Below, piece by piece: positions 25,376-34,751 of a DNA stretch of 64,000 nt. The number at the start of each line of letters is the position of its first letter. The stretch's first letter is position 1. Location of the stretch: NCBI GenBank assembly GCA_003149555.1, contig QCWE01000001.1, positions 956,546-1,020,545 of the forward strand, in the 5' to 3' direction. This DNA is from Candidatus Aquiluna sp. XM-24bin5. GTDB lineage: Bacteria > Actinomycetota > Actinomycetia > Actinomycetales > Microbacteriaceae. The translations under genes and the position numbers were made by a program. Under the pieces are notes generated by a model. It was not told the DNA's origin and ran no database searches. It saw only the letters and a list, made by a program, of their open reading frames with translations.

Positions 25376-25617
25376 GCTCTTCTGGGCAGCGTCAGGGTAA
25401 TTGACGCCACTGCCAGTGAAATAAGCGGAAAAATCGCCAGCGCCCACGCAATCGAAATGCACCAAATGGCTATCAGTCCGACGACGGTGTTCGAGATGTG
25501 CCCGACCCAGATTCGAATCTTTCCAATCCGAGCAAGGATCGCCAACGCAATGTTTAGAAGCGAGACAAAACCAAGGCCAATAAAAAAGTAGGCCAGAAAG
25601 GTTGCGAGGTCCTCCAC
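25369..25617 (-). CDS. Small membrane protein of unknown function
   Basis: 82 residues with three hydrophobic segments (about 5-27, 37-55, 56-76) and a basic end (PRRAQ). I do not recognise a family. GTG start 25617 lies directly against the stop of the cation antiporter gene, so it is probably translated from the same mRNA and may be a partner of the antiporter. Its 3' end overlaps sbtB by seven bases on the opposite strand. Codon use looks like its neighbours. Confidence 0.6.
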   Translation of the reverse strand: MEDLATFLAYFFIGLGFVSLLNIALAILARIGKIRIWVGHISNTVVGLIAIWCISIAWALAIFPLISLAVASITLTLPRRAQ

Positions 25618-27237
25618 CTAGTCTTCCCTCAGAGCCTTCACGATTCGGTTGGCGGCCATCTTCAGCGGCCTAATTGTTGTCACGCTGTCCTCTTTGGCGA
25701 ACATCTCGGCGGTTTGGTTATCAAGAGCGGTCAGATAAACCTTTCCCTCGTAGCCGAGAGACTTTAGGCTGCCAAGTAAAAGAGCGTTCGTTGACCTATC
25801 AGGGGCTGTGCAGATCAAAGTCTCGGTCTGATGAATCGGAAGCATCTTGGCAAAGTCCGGGTCCCCAACGTCCCCAAAGAGGGTCTCAGCCCCAAGGTCC
25901 CTTGCGCGAGCTAAAGCATCTGGATCCAAGTCCACGGCCAAAACCGATGAGCCCGAAGAGATCAACCCGGAAACCACCTCAGATCCAAAACGGCCGGTGC
26001 CGATAACAATGGCGTCAAAGTTCAGACTTTGGCTCTCCTCATCCACCGCCTCTGTCTTATTGCGCTCAAACAGCTGCATGAACTTTTGGAACTTCGGAAA
26101 CAGCCTGTCGGTGTAGAGGATGAAGTAGCTGGAGACGGTGATGGTGAATACCGCAACCAAGGTAACCAGGCTCAAGACCGCAGAGTTGACCTGGCCCAAA
26201 GAAAAGCCAAGCGCAATCAAAATGAGCGAGAACTCAGAGATTTGAGCGAGGGCAACACCCGTTCGGAAGGAGGTGATTGAGCGGTAACCCATCCAGCCCA
26301 TGATTGCGAAGACAATTAGCGGCTTACCTACGAGCACAAATATCGAAAGCACAATCGCAGGAACCAGCTGCCCAAGAGCGTCAGCAAATGTCAGCGATGC
26401 GCCGAGCTCAATGAAGAAGAACAGCAGCATGACATCCCTGAGCGAAACCATGCGAGCGCCGAGGCTTTCGCGATAGGCAGTTGATGCAAGCGAGACACCA
26501 GCGACAAAAGCACCTATCTCCATACTGAGTCCGATGAGGGTGCTAATTGCGGCTAGAACAATTGCCCAGGCAACCCCAAACAAAAGTGCTAGCTCTGGGC
26601 TCTTGGCGATCCAATCCAAAACCTTCTCGAGCACAAACCTCGAAGCAAAGGCGATTACGCCCAGGAACACCGCACTAGAGGCAAGCGTGACTATCAGGTC
26701 ATTGACTGGCGACCCTTGACCAGGGGTGCCGATGGTCACAATCACCACCATCGCCACAACAACCAGAATGTCTTGGACGATCAGGATTCCAACCGCGATT
26801 CGGCCGTAGAGGGTATCGAGCTCTCGCTTGTCGCCGATGAGCTTAATAATGATGATTGTCGAGGAGAAGGTCAGGGCGACTGCGATATAGAAGGCAGTTG
26901 TTGTCTCAAAGCCAAAGAGCATTGCGATGCCAAAGCCAACTGCCGCAGTGAATGCGACCTGAGACAGTCCCGCAATCAAAGCGACCTTCCCGGTGCTTCG
27001 GATCATGTGGAAGTCAAGCTTTAGCCCAACCAAAAACAGCAGAATGGCGATGCCGAACTTTGCAAAGAGTCTTATCTCCTCGGCACCCTCAACAAGATTG
27101 AAGGCCGTGGGTCCGGCGAGAATGCCGACAATGATGAACGAAACCACAACTGGCTGCCTTAGCAGCTTCGCAACTGCACCAGCAGCCACCGCAAGCGCGA
27201 GGATGAGCGCGACGGAGACAAACGAAGTTTCGACCAT
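25618..27237 (-). CDS. Monovalent cation:proton antiporter (CPA2) with TrkA-N/RCK domain
   Basis: 539 residues. The first about 385 form a Na+/H+ exchanger domain of roughly 12 membrane segments, including FLVGLKLDFHMI and FIELGASLTF, typical of the KefB/CPA2 family. After a hydrophilic linker a cytoplasmic TrkA-N domain starts at VIGTGRFGSEV (NAD-binding GxGxxG) and holds DLDPDALARARDLGAETLFGDVGD, where nucleotide binding would regulate transport. It probably exchanges K+ or Na+ for H+. ATG 27237 is chosen over TTG 27243 because TAGACT (27249-27244) ends six bases upstream and there is no ribosome site. The small membrane protein gene follows directly. Confidence 0.9.
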   Translation of the reverse strand: MVETSFVSVALILALAVAAGAVAKLLRQPVVVSFIIVGILAGPTAFNLVEGAEEIRLFAKFGIAILLFLVGLKLDFHMIRSTGKVALIAGLSQVAFTAAVGFGIAMLFGFETTTAFYIAVALTFSSTIIIIKLIGDKRELDTLYGRIAVGILIVQDILVVVAMVVIVTIGTPGQGSPVNDLIVTLASSAVFLGVIAFASRFVLEKVLDWIAKSPELALLFGVAWAIVLAAISTLIGLSMEIGAFVAGVSLASTAYRESLGARMVSLRDVMLLFFFIELGASLTFADALGQLVPAIVLSIFVLVGKPLIVFAIMGWMGYRSITSFRTGVALAQISEFSLILIALGFSLGQVNSAVLSLVTLVAVFTITVSSYFILYTDRLFPKFQKFMQLFERNKTEAVDEESQSLNFDAIVIGTGRFGSEVVSGLISSGSSVLAVDLDPDALARARDLGAETLFGDVGDPDFAKMLPIHQTETLICTAPDRSTNALLLGSLKSLGYEGKVYLTALDNQTAEMFAKEDSVTTIRPLKMAANRIVKALRED

Positions 27238-27243
27238 AGCCAA

Positions 27244-27324
27244 AGTCTACTTTTCGATGATTTCCAGATTGTTTCGCTCACCCTGGCTCTTCGCCCTCGA
27301 AGCTCATGGGTTCTCAGTTAGCAT
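27244..27324. promoter_or_regulatory. Divergent leaderless promoters of the antiporter and nitroreductase genes
   Basis: Minus strand: TAGACT (27249-27244), six bases before ATG 27237. Plus strand: TAGCAT (27319-27324), six bases before GTG 27331. Neither gene has a Shine-Dalgarno site. -35 boxes are poor. Confidence 0.5.
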
Positions 27325-27330
27325 TCGGGG

Positions 27331-28020
27331 GTGCAAAACGGTCAAGATTTTTCAGCCCTCGCCAGCTCTAGGCGTTCAACAAGGGACTTCCTGCCAGATC
27401 CAATAGATCAGTCGGTTCTCGATGAGGTCCTGCGAGATGGCATGACCGCTCCTAGCTGGTCTAACACCCGGCCATTCATGATCGGTGTCGCCCAGGGTGA
27501 GCAAAGAGACCGCATCAGCAAGGCACTTGTCTCGAGGCTTCGGGAAAAAAGAGATGAGCCCGGCATGGGCATGAACCCCGACTTCACCCACGAAATCCCC
27601 TACCCGCCAGGCCTAATTGAGAGAAGCCAGCGGGTGGGCAAGGGCATTTATGAGACCCTTGGAATAGACAGAGCAGACAAAGAGTCGCGGTTTCGGTTCA
27701 TGGAGAGAAACTATGAGTTCTTTGGGGCACCGGTTGCTCTGTTCTTCTTCACCCACAAAGGCCTAGATCACTTTGGGACACTGGATCTGGGGCTTTTCAT
27801 GGAAGCAGCCATGCTCTCGGCAAAGGCAAAGGGGCTTGGGACTTGTGCGCAGGGCTACCTAGGTAACTACCCCGACATCATCAAGGCGGAGTTTGATGTG
27901 CCGGAACAGTACGCACTGGTTTGTGGCATGAGCCTTGGGTATCCATCTGATCACCCAATCAACTCTTGGCAGGCTGAGCGTCTCGAGCTGAACGAAATGA
28001 TTGCAAAGTCTCGAAGCTAA
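27331..28020 (+). CDS. Nitroreductase family protein
   Basis: 229-residue FMN-dependent nitroreductase. Motifs: SRRSTRDFLPDPID at the N-terminus (FMN phosphate contacts by Arg and Ser), APSWSNTRPF, and GLGTCAQGYLGNYPD in the C-terminal half, then CGMSLGYP. Family members reduce nitro compounds, quinones or flavins with NAD(P)H; the natural substrate is unknown. GTG 27331 has a -10-like TAGCAT six bases upstream and no ribosome site. A small membrane protein follows 17 bases downstream and the pair ends at a strong terminator. Confidence 0.88.
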   Translation: MQNGQDFSALASSRRSTRDFLPDPIDQSVLDEVLRDGMTAPSWSNTRPFMIGVAQGEQRDRISKALVSRLREKRDEPGMGMNPDFTHEIPYPPGLIERSQRVGKGIYETLGIDRADKESRFRFMERNYEFFGAPVALFFFTHKGLDHFGTLDLGLFMEAAMLSAKAKGLGTCAQGYLGNYPDIIKAEFDVPEQYALVCGMSLGYPSDHPINSWQAERLELNEMIAKSRS

Positions 28021-28037
28021 GGAATTAGGGAGCCAAA

Positions 28038-28235
28038 TTGAGCGCTGTTTACCTTCTGGGTCTAGCAATTGGCCTTTACATGATCTGGGGTGGGGCAACA
28101 AAAGCAACCTCCAAGCCCTACTTCTTCCTTCATGCAAGGGCTAGCTTGCTATGGAAAGACAGGGCCCATCAGTTCCTTTTGATCTCTGGGATTCTTGTCG
28201 TAACAGTAATGGCCTATTTGAGCTTAAACGGGTAA
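28038..28235 (+). CDS. Small membrane protein of unknown function
   Basis: 65 residues with two hydrophobic segments (about 3-20 and 43-62) separated by a basic, aromatic loop (KPYFFLHARASLLWKDRAHQF). TTG start with AGGGAG upstream. No family is recognised. It follows the nitroreductase gene by 17 bases and ends four bases before the terminator at 28239-28264, so it is part of that transcript. Confidence 0.6.
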   Translation: MSAVYLLGLAIGLYMIWGGATKATSKPYFFLHARASLLWKDRAHQFLLISGILVVTVMAYLSLNG

Positions 28236-28238
28236 AAG

Positions 28239-28264
28239 AAAACCCCTCCCGAAGGAGGGGTTTT
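28239..28264. terminator. Bidirectional terminator after the nitroreductase operon
   Basis: Perfect 11-bp stem AAAACCCCTCC / GGAGGGGTTTT with loop CGAA. The T and A runs in the stem ends make it work in both directions. It also lies exactly where the original terminator of tRNA-Ala would be if the segment 28288-29105 is an insertion. Confidence 0.88.
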
Positions 28265-28266
28265 GC

Positions 28267-28287
28267 TTTGTGGAGACTAGGGGGGTC
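28267..28287. repeat. Distal copy of a 21-bp direct repeat (tRNA-Ala 3'-end remnant)
   Basis: Identical over 21 bases to 29085-29105. Seventeen of them are the 3' end of tRNA-Ala (discriminator, acceptor strand and part of the T stem), four are its downstream flank. The match stops abruptly after GGGGGGTC. This is the pattern of an att site left by integration at a tRNA 3' end. Confidence 0.75.
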
Positions 28288-28514
28288 TATTTGGCCCGCC
28301 AAACCAATGGTTTTGGCCTCGTGTTGTGTGAAATCAGACTATAAATCAGACTGTTTTTGGCCCTGAAAGGGTGTGTCCTGCTGTTCTGCAGGACAAAATC
28401 AAACTCTGCTTTATTAGGTCTCGATGGCCCTCTATTTGCAACGTTGCTGTGTGCTTATGCAGTGCAAATCGGGTGCATAGGAACTTCTCAGCTTGACGTG
28501 CTTGGCTCACTTTC
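28288..28514. other. Non-coding left part of the tRNA-Ala insert with repeats and hairpins
   Basis: No gene is seen. It contains a direct repeat AAATCAGACT (28331-28340 and 28343-28352), a 7-bp hairpin GTCCTGC/GCAGGAC (28375-28394) and an inverted pair ATTTGCA (28434-28440) / TGCAAAT (28463-28469). Base composition is more AT-rich than the flanks. Repeats of this kind could be recombinase arm sites, but no recombinase gene is present. Confidence 0.45.
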
Positions 28515-28961
28515 ATGAAGAAATTATTTCCTGAATCTATAGACAATAAGAATCCAAATAAATTTGTCCTGATTTTCGCCTGGCTACTCTTTGGTTTCAA
28601 CATGTTTCGAAGTCTGGAGCACATATTTAGTGAGGATGGCGGCGCTGAATCTATCGCTGGTATTCCGCTGAGTACTTATTCAGCTGAGGCTGCAAACAAC
28701 ATCGTTTCGATGTTCGCTCAATGGGGCTTTTCGCAATTAGTTCTATCGCTCTTTTTCCTACTTGTGCTGATGAGGATGCGAGACCTTATACCTCTTATGT
28801 TGCTAATTCTTGCTCTTGAAAACATTCTTAGGTTGGTTGTGGGGCTCTATAAGCCTCTAGTTCTAGGAGACGCACCTCCAGGGTCACTTTCGTGGGTTAT
28901 CGGACTTGTTACCCTCGCTGTATTTTTTCTCTCAATTAGGGAAAAGAGGGTAGGTAAGTAG
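28515..28961 (+). CDS. Hypothetical membrane protein inside the tRNA-Ala insert
   Basis: 148 residues with about four hydrophobic segments (about 18-35, 66-85, 88-110, 125-143), a Lys/Asn-rich N-terminus and a basic end. I do not recognise a family. The codon use and low GC (many AAA, AAT, TTA, ATT codons) differ from all neighbours, and there is neither a Shine-Dalgarno site nor the -10 spacing seen for leaderless genes. It is the only substantial frame between the two tRNA-Ala repeats, so it was probably acquired with them. It may be poorly expressed. Confidence 0.6.
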   Translation: MKKLFPESIDNKNPNKFVLIFAWLLFGFNMFRSLEHIFSEDGGAESIAGIPLSTYSAEAANNIVSMFAQWGFSQLVLSLFFLLVLMRMRDLIPLMLLILALENILRLVVGLYKPLVLGDAPPGSLSWVIGLVTLAVFFLSIREKRVGK

Positions 28962-29052
28962 AAATTTCTCTTGTTACAGAAATCGCAAATCCCAAAACTA
29001 AATCCACAGCTCTGGCCATAGGCATGGACAAACAGTCGCCGTTGGGCAAAAG

Positions 29053-29086
29053 AAAAAGACCCTCCCGTTTCTGGGAGGGTCTTTTT
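29053..29086. terminator. Bidirectional terminator downstream of tRNA-Ala
   Basis: Long stem AAAAAGACCCTCCC / GGGAGGGTCTTTTT (29053-29066 and 29073-29086) with loop GTTTCT. On the minus strand it ends the tRNA-Ile/tRNA-Ala transcript; on the plus strand it can end the gene at 28515-28961. Confidence 0.88.
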
Positions 29087-29105
29087 TGTGGAGACTAGGG
29101 GGGTC
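29085..29105. repeat. Proximal copy of the 21-bp direct repeat, at the tRNA-Ala 3' end
   Basis: The intact partner of 28267-28287, 818 bases away. It covers the last 17 bases of the functional tRNA-Ala gene and four bases of 3' flank. A complete tRNA on one side and only its 3' end on the other is the usual outcome of integration at a tRNA gene. Confidence 0.75.
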
Positions 29106-29161
29106 GAACCCCTGACCCCCTGCTTGCAAAGCAGGTGCTCTACCAACTGAGCTAAGTCCCC
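29089..29161 (-). tRNA. tRNA-Ala (anticodon TGC)
   Basis: 73 bases on the minus strand: acceptor GGGGACT/AGTCTCC with one G-T pair, D-arm GCTC-AGTTGGTA-GAGC, anticodon arm CCTGC-TTTGCAA-GCAGG (TGC), T-arm GGGGTTCGACCCC and discriminator A. CCA is not encoded. It lies 34 bases after tRNA-Ile in the same direction. No rRNA genes are nearby; the tandem downstream of gyrA and DUF3566 matches the mycobacterial ileT-alaT position. Confidence 0.96.
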
Positions 29162-29195
29162 AAAGCGAGCCTCCCCAAGTGGAAAGTGCTCACCG

Positions 29196-29269
29196 TGGGC
29201 CTAGGAGGACTTGAACCTCCGACCTCTTCATTATCAGTGAAGCGCTCTAACCACCTGAGCTATAGGCCC
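29196..29269 (-). tRNA. tRNA-Ile (anticodon GAT)
   Basis: 74 bases on the minus strand with acceptor GGGCCTA/TAGGCCC, anticodon loop CTGATAA on stem CTTCA/TGAAG (GAT), T-arm GGAGGTTCAAGTCCTCC and discriminator A. CCA is not encoded. It is the first of a tRNA-Ile/tRNA-Ala pair ending at the terminator 29053-29086. Confidence 0.96.
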
Positions 29270-29324
29270 GTAGAGCATCACAACATTACTAAAGATTCCC
29301 CAAGCTAACAAACCCTAAAAAGGA

Positions 29325-29726
29325 TTAGTTATTGGTGAAGGTTAGAGAGATGCCCCCAACCAGCTTTGAGATCAGGTTGAAGATTAAGGCATAAATTGCC
29401 GCAAGGGCCGTTGTTATCACCAAATTCAATAGCGCAAGAGTCAAAGCAGTTGACATAACATTGTCAAAAGAGAACTCGTCCTCGAGGTTGAAGGCATTTG
29501 CCTCTCCGAGAACCGAGGAAAGCAATCCACCAACCGCCGAGAATACTCCTGAGTTTGCAAGGACTGACCAGATCAGCCAGGCTCCCACGATGATTGCAAT
29601 GCCGGCGGCTATCGCCACAAAGAATCCAACCTTTGTGGCAGACCAAACGTCAATCACCCGTAGCTTGAGGCGAATCTGCTTTCGTGCCTCTTTGGGCTTA
29701 TTGCTCCGATTGAACAGGCTCGCCAA
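29325..29726 (-). CDS. DUF3566 membrane protein
   Basis: 133 residues: a basic cytoplasmic start ([21 protein letters not shown]), then two membrane segments (about 32-58 and 92-118) joined by an external loop with [11 protein letters not shown], ending after a hydrophobic stretch. This is the DUF3566 family, found right after gyrA across Actinobacteria (as Rv0007 in M. tuberculosis, which is longer). Function is unknown. The TTG start lies 29 bases inside the gyrA end, with AAGGAG eight bases before it, so it is coupled to gyrA translation. Confidence 0.87.
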   Translation of the reverse strand: MASLFNRSNKPKEARKQIRLKLRVIDVWSATKVGFFVAIAAGIAIIVGAWLIWSVLANSGVFSAVGGLLSSVLGEANAFNLEDEFSFDNVMSTALTLALLNLVITTALAAIYALIFNLISKLVGGISLTFTNN

Positions 29727-32202
29727 CTTCGGCTCCTTCTTCGTTTGACTCTAGGTTTCGCTCGCTGTTTTTGGCCAGCGAGAGCACCGAGTCCCCTTCT
29801 TCGAATCTAGCAAACACTACACCCATCGTGTCCCTACCTTTGGCGGGGACCTCGCTGGCGTTGGTTCGAATCACTTTGCCCGAGGCAAGAACAACAAGCA
29901 CCTCGTCATTCTCTTCAACGATTAGCGAGCCAACTAGATCGCCGCGCTTTTCGTCAAGCTTCGCGACCTTGATGCCCAAGCCACCGCGGTTCTGAACTCG
30001 GTATTGCTCGGATGCCGTGCGCTTGGCATAGCCACCCTCGGTGACAACAAAAACAAAACCGGCGCTGCCAATCACACTGGCAGAGAGCAGCTCGTCGTCC
30101 TTTCGGAACTTCATGCCCACGACACCAGAGGTGTCGCGACCCATTGGCCTTAGCGTTGCATTGTCGGCCTTGAAGCAGATTGACATGCCCTTGCGGCTGA
30201 CTAGCAGCAGGTAGTTCTCCTCATTAACCAACATCGCGTTTACTAGCTCGTCGCCCTCGCGGAGCTTGATGGCGATGATGCCTCCTGTGCGGGCGGTGTC
30301 ATAAAGCTCCAGCGAGGTCTTCTTGACTAGCCCGCTTCTGGTTGCAAGTACTAGATACGGCGACTGCTGGTAATCCTTGAGGTCAATTACCTCCACAACC
30401 CGCTCATCTGGCTGAAGAGCCAACAGGTTTGCAACGTGCTGACCCTTGGCGTCTCTACCGGCCTCTTGAATCTCATAGACCTTAGAGCGGTAGACCCTTC
30501 CGGTATTGGTGAAGAACATCAGCCAGTGGTGCGTGGTCGAGACAATGAAGTTTTGAACGACGTCGTCGGCCCTGAGGCTTGCGCCCCTCACTCCCTTACC
30601 TCCACGATGCTGGATGCGATAGTTGCTGGAACGGGTGCGCTTGATGTAGCCGCCAGAGGTGAGGGTAACCACCATCTCCTCTTCCGGAATTAGATCCTCA
30701 ACTGTCACATCCCCGTCGAAGCCCATGAGAATCTCGCTGCGGCGATCGTCACCGTACTTGGAGACGATTTCGTCAAGCTCTTCGCCAACAATCTTTCGCT
30801 GCAACGACTCGTCCTTGATGATCTTCTGGTAGCCCTTGATCTCTTTCTCGAGTTCAGCTGCCTCGTCGATGATCTTTTGACGCTCCAGGGCTGCTAGCTG
30901 ACGAAGCTGCATGTTAAGGATTGCCCTTGCCTGCAGCTCATCGATCTTGAGCAGCTTGATCAAACCGTCTCTTGCATCCTCAACCGTCTGGCTCTTGCGA
31001 ATCAGAGCAATGACCTCGTCGAGGGCATCTAGGGCCTTGAGGTAGCCGCGCAGAATGTGGGCACGCTCCTCGGCCTTTTTGAGCCTGAACTGGGTGCGAC
31101 GAACGATGATCGCGATCTGGTGGGTGATCCAGTTAGAGATAAAGCCATCCAAGGAAAGGGTTCTTGGCACACCATCCACCAGAGCCAACATGTTGGCGCC
31201 AAAGTTTTCCTGCAGCTGTGTGTACTTATAGAGGTTGTTGAGGACGACCCTGGCAACAGCATCCTTCTTAAGGACGATAACTAGCCTCTGACCCGTTCTA
31301 CCCGAAGTCTCATCACGGATGTCTGCGATTCCGGTGAGCTTGCCGTCCTTGACAAGCTCGGCGATCTTGAGAGCGAGGTTGTCTGGGTTTACCTGGTAGG
31401 GAAGCTCTGTCACGACTAGGCAGGTGCGGCCCTGGACTTCTTCGACGTTCACGACTGCGCGCATGGTGATGGATCCGCGGCCGGTGCGGTAGGCATCCTC
31501 GATGCCTCTGCGGCCCAGAATCTGAGCGCCGGTTGGGAAGTCAGGTCCCTTCACAATCTTGATCAGTTCCTCAACGAGGGCCTCACCGGATAGTTCGGGG
31601 TGCTCGAGGGAGAACTTGGCCGCCTCGGCAACCTCACGGAGGTTGTGAGGAGGGATGTTGGTAGCCATACCAACAGCGATACCAATTGAGCCGTTTACAA
31701 GTAGGTTCGGGAACCTCGAAGGCAAAATGGTGGGCTCTTGGGTTCTACCGTCATAGTTGTCTTGAAAGTCGACGGTCTCCTCGTCGATGTCACGAACCAT
31801 CTCCATGGCAAGCGGTGCCATCTTGCACTCGGTATACCTTGGAGCGGCGGCGGGATCGTTTCCTGGTGAGCCGAAGTTACCCTGGCCCCAAACCAACGGA
31901 TAACGAAGGTTCCAGTCTTGGACCAGGCGCACCAGAGTGTCGTAGATGGCACTATCACCGTGAGGGTGGAATTGTCCCATGACATCGCCCACAACCCTTG
32001 AGCACTTGGAGAACTGCTTGTCTGGTCGGTAGCCACCGTCATACATCGCATAGAGCACCCTGCGGTGAACCGGCTTTAGGCCATCTCTGACGTCCGGCAG
32101 TGCCCTACCCACGATGACGCTCATGGCGTAGTCGAGGTAGCTTCGCTGCATCTCGACCTGGAGGTCGATCTGCTCTATTTTGTCTAGCTGGTTATCTGAC
32201 AT
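29698..32202 (-). CDS. gyrA: DNA gyrase subunit A
   Basis: 834-residue breakage-reunion subunit of DNA gyrase. The catalytic tyrosine is Tyr123 in [10 protein letters not shown]. The quinolone-determining region [12 protein letters not shown] has Ser84 and Asp88, the residues of quinolone-sensitive enzymes (E. coli Ser83/Asp87), unlike the Ala found in mycobacteria. The C-terminal beta-pinwheel carries the GyrA box as QHRGGKG. ATG has AGGAGA upstream and follows gyrB by 13 bases, so gyrB-gyrA-DUF3566 is one operon leading away from the origin. With GyrB it introduces negative supercoils ahead of the fork. Confidence 0.97.
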   Translation of the reverse strand: MSDNQLDKIEQIDLQVEMQRSYLDYAMSVIVGRALPDVRDGLKPVHRRVLYAMYDGGYRPDKQFSKCSRVVGDVMGQFHPHGDSAIYDTLVRLVQDWNLRYPLVWGQGNFGSPGNDPAAAPRYTECKMAPLAMEMVRDIDEETVDFQDNYDGRTQEPTILPSRFPNLLVNGSIGIAVGMATNIPPHNLREVAEAAKFSLEHPELSGEALVEELIKIVKGPDFPTGAQILGRRGIEDAYRTGRGSITMRAVVNVEEVQGRTCLVVTELPYQVNPDNLALKIAELVKDGKLTGIADIRDETSGRTGQRLVIVLKKDAVARVVLNNLYKYTQLQENFGANMLALVDGVPRTLSLDGFISNWITHQIAIIVRRTQFRLKKAEERAHILRGYLKALDALDEVIALIRKSQTVEDARDGLIKLLKIDELQARAILNMQLRQLAALERQKIIDEAAELEKEIKGYQKIIKDESLQRKIVGEELDEIVSKYGDDRRSEILMGFDGDVTVEDLIPEEEMVVTLTSGGYIKRTRSSNYRIQHRGGKGVRGASLRADDVVQNFIVSTTHHWLMFFTNTGRVYRSKVYEIQEAGRDAKGQHVANLLALQPDERVVEVIDLKDYQQSPYLVLATRSGLVKKTSLELYDTARTGGIIAIKLREGDELVNAMLVNEENYLLLVSRKGMSICFKADNATLRPMGRDTSGVVGMKFRKDDELLSASVIGSAGFVFVVTEGGYAKRTASEQYRVQNRGGLGIKVAKLDEKRGDLVGSLIVEENDEVLVVLASGKVIRTNASEVPAKGRDTMGVVFARFEEGDSVLSLAKNSERNLESNEEGAEVGEPVQSEQ

Positions 32203-32215
32203 TTATCTCTCCTGC

Positions 32216-34237
<2,022 letters not shown>

Positions 34238-34274
34238 CTACCGCAGAGGCCTCAAAAGACCGGGGATATGGTGA

Positions 34275-34751
34275 TTAGCCGTACGTGTCTCTTGGGCCCC
34301 GCCCTGGCACAGATCTGGGGCCTTTTTTCCAATTCGGCGCAGCCGGCCCAATAAATCTCATTTCCAAAACCCCAAGGTCTGGGTATTGCTCCTGGACCCT
34401 CGCAAGAATCTGGTCCTTCAATAACCGAAGCTGTGTTGCCCACGCCGTGGATCTGCACTGCACGGTCATCACCTTGCCCTCCAGAGAAACCGGTTGTGAA
34501 GCCGCAGCATTGTCGGAGCCGACGAGGCGTTCCCAGTCGAGAAAGAGCGCCTCCTTTTCGACCTTCCCAAGCCAGTCGTTCTCGGTCATTAGCTCCTCGA
34601 TGGAGGATGATGCCCTGATTGGCTCCCTGCCCTTTTCGAAAGGTTGTGATCCCCGGGACTTACTCTCGCGCCTTTTTTGATCGCGGGTTTTCCTACCCAG
34701 CCCTGAAACAAATTCTTTGTAGAAGCGGTCCGCCGCGTCGAAACTAATCAC
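34275..34751 (-). CDS. dciA: DciA-like DUF721 protein (replicative helicase loader/operator)
   Basis: 158 residues. The central DUF721 domain (about 62-140) contains DWERLVGSDNAAASQPVSLEGKVMTVQCRSTAWATQLRLLKDQI, the typical pattern WxxxVG..a.h..P..l..g.L.V...s.aWa.eL. DciA proteins interact with the DnaB helicase and help load it in bacteria that lack DnaC or DnaI; no such gene is seen here. The N-terminal third is charged and probably flexible. It overlaps the recF end by eight bases and lies between recF and gyrB, the standard actinobacterial place. Confidence 0.87.
   Translation of the reverse strand: MISFDAADRFYKEFVSGLGRKTRDQKRRESKSRGSQPFEKGREPIRASSSIEELMTENDWLGKVEKEALFLDWERLVGSDNAAASQPVSLEGKVMTVQCRSTAWATQLRLLKDQILARVQEQYPDLGVLEMRFIGPAAPNWKKGPRSVPGRGPRDTYG

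Noticed and set aside
29089..29269. tRNA-Ile/tRNA-Ala as the spacer of an rRNA operon
   Set aside because: These two tRNAs often lie between 16S and 23S genes, but no rRNA sequence flanks them; the location matches ileT-alaT near gyrA in other Actinobacteria.
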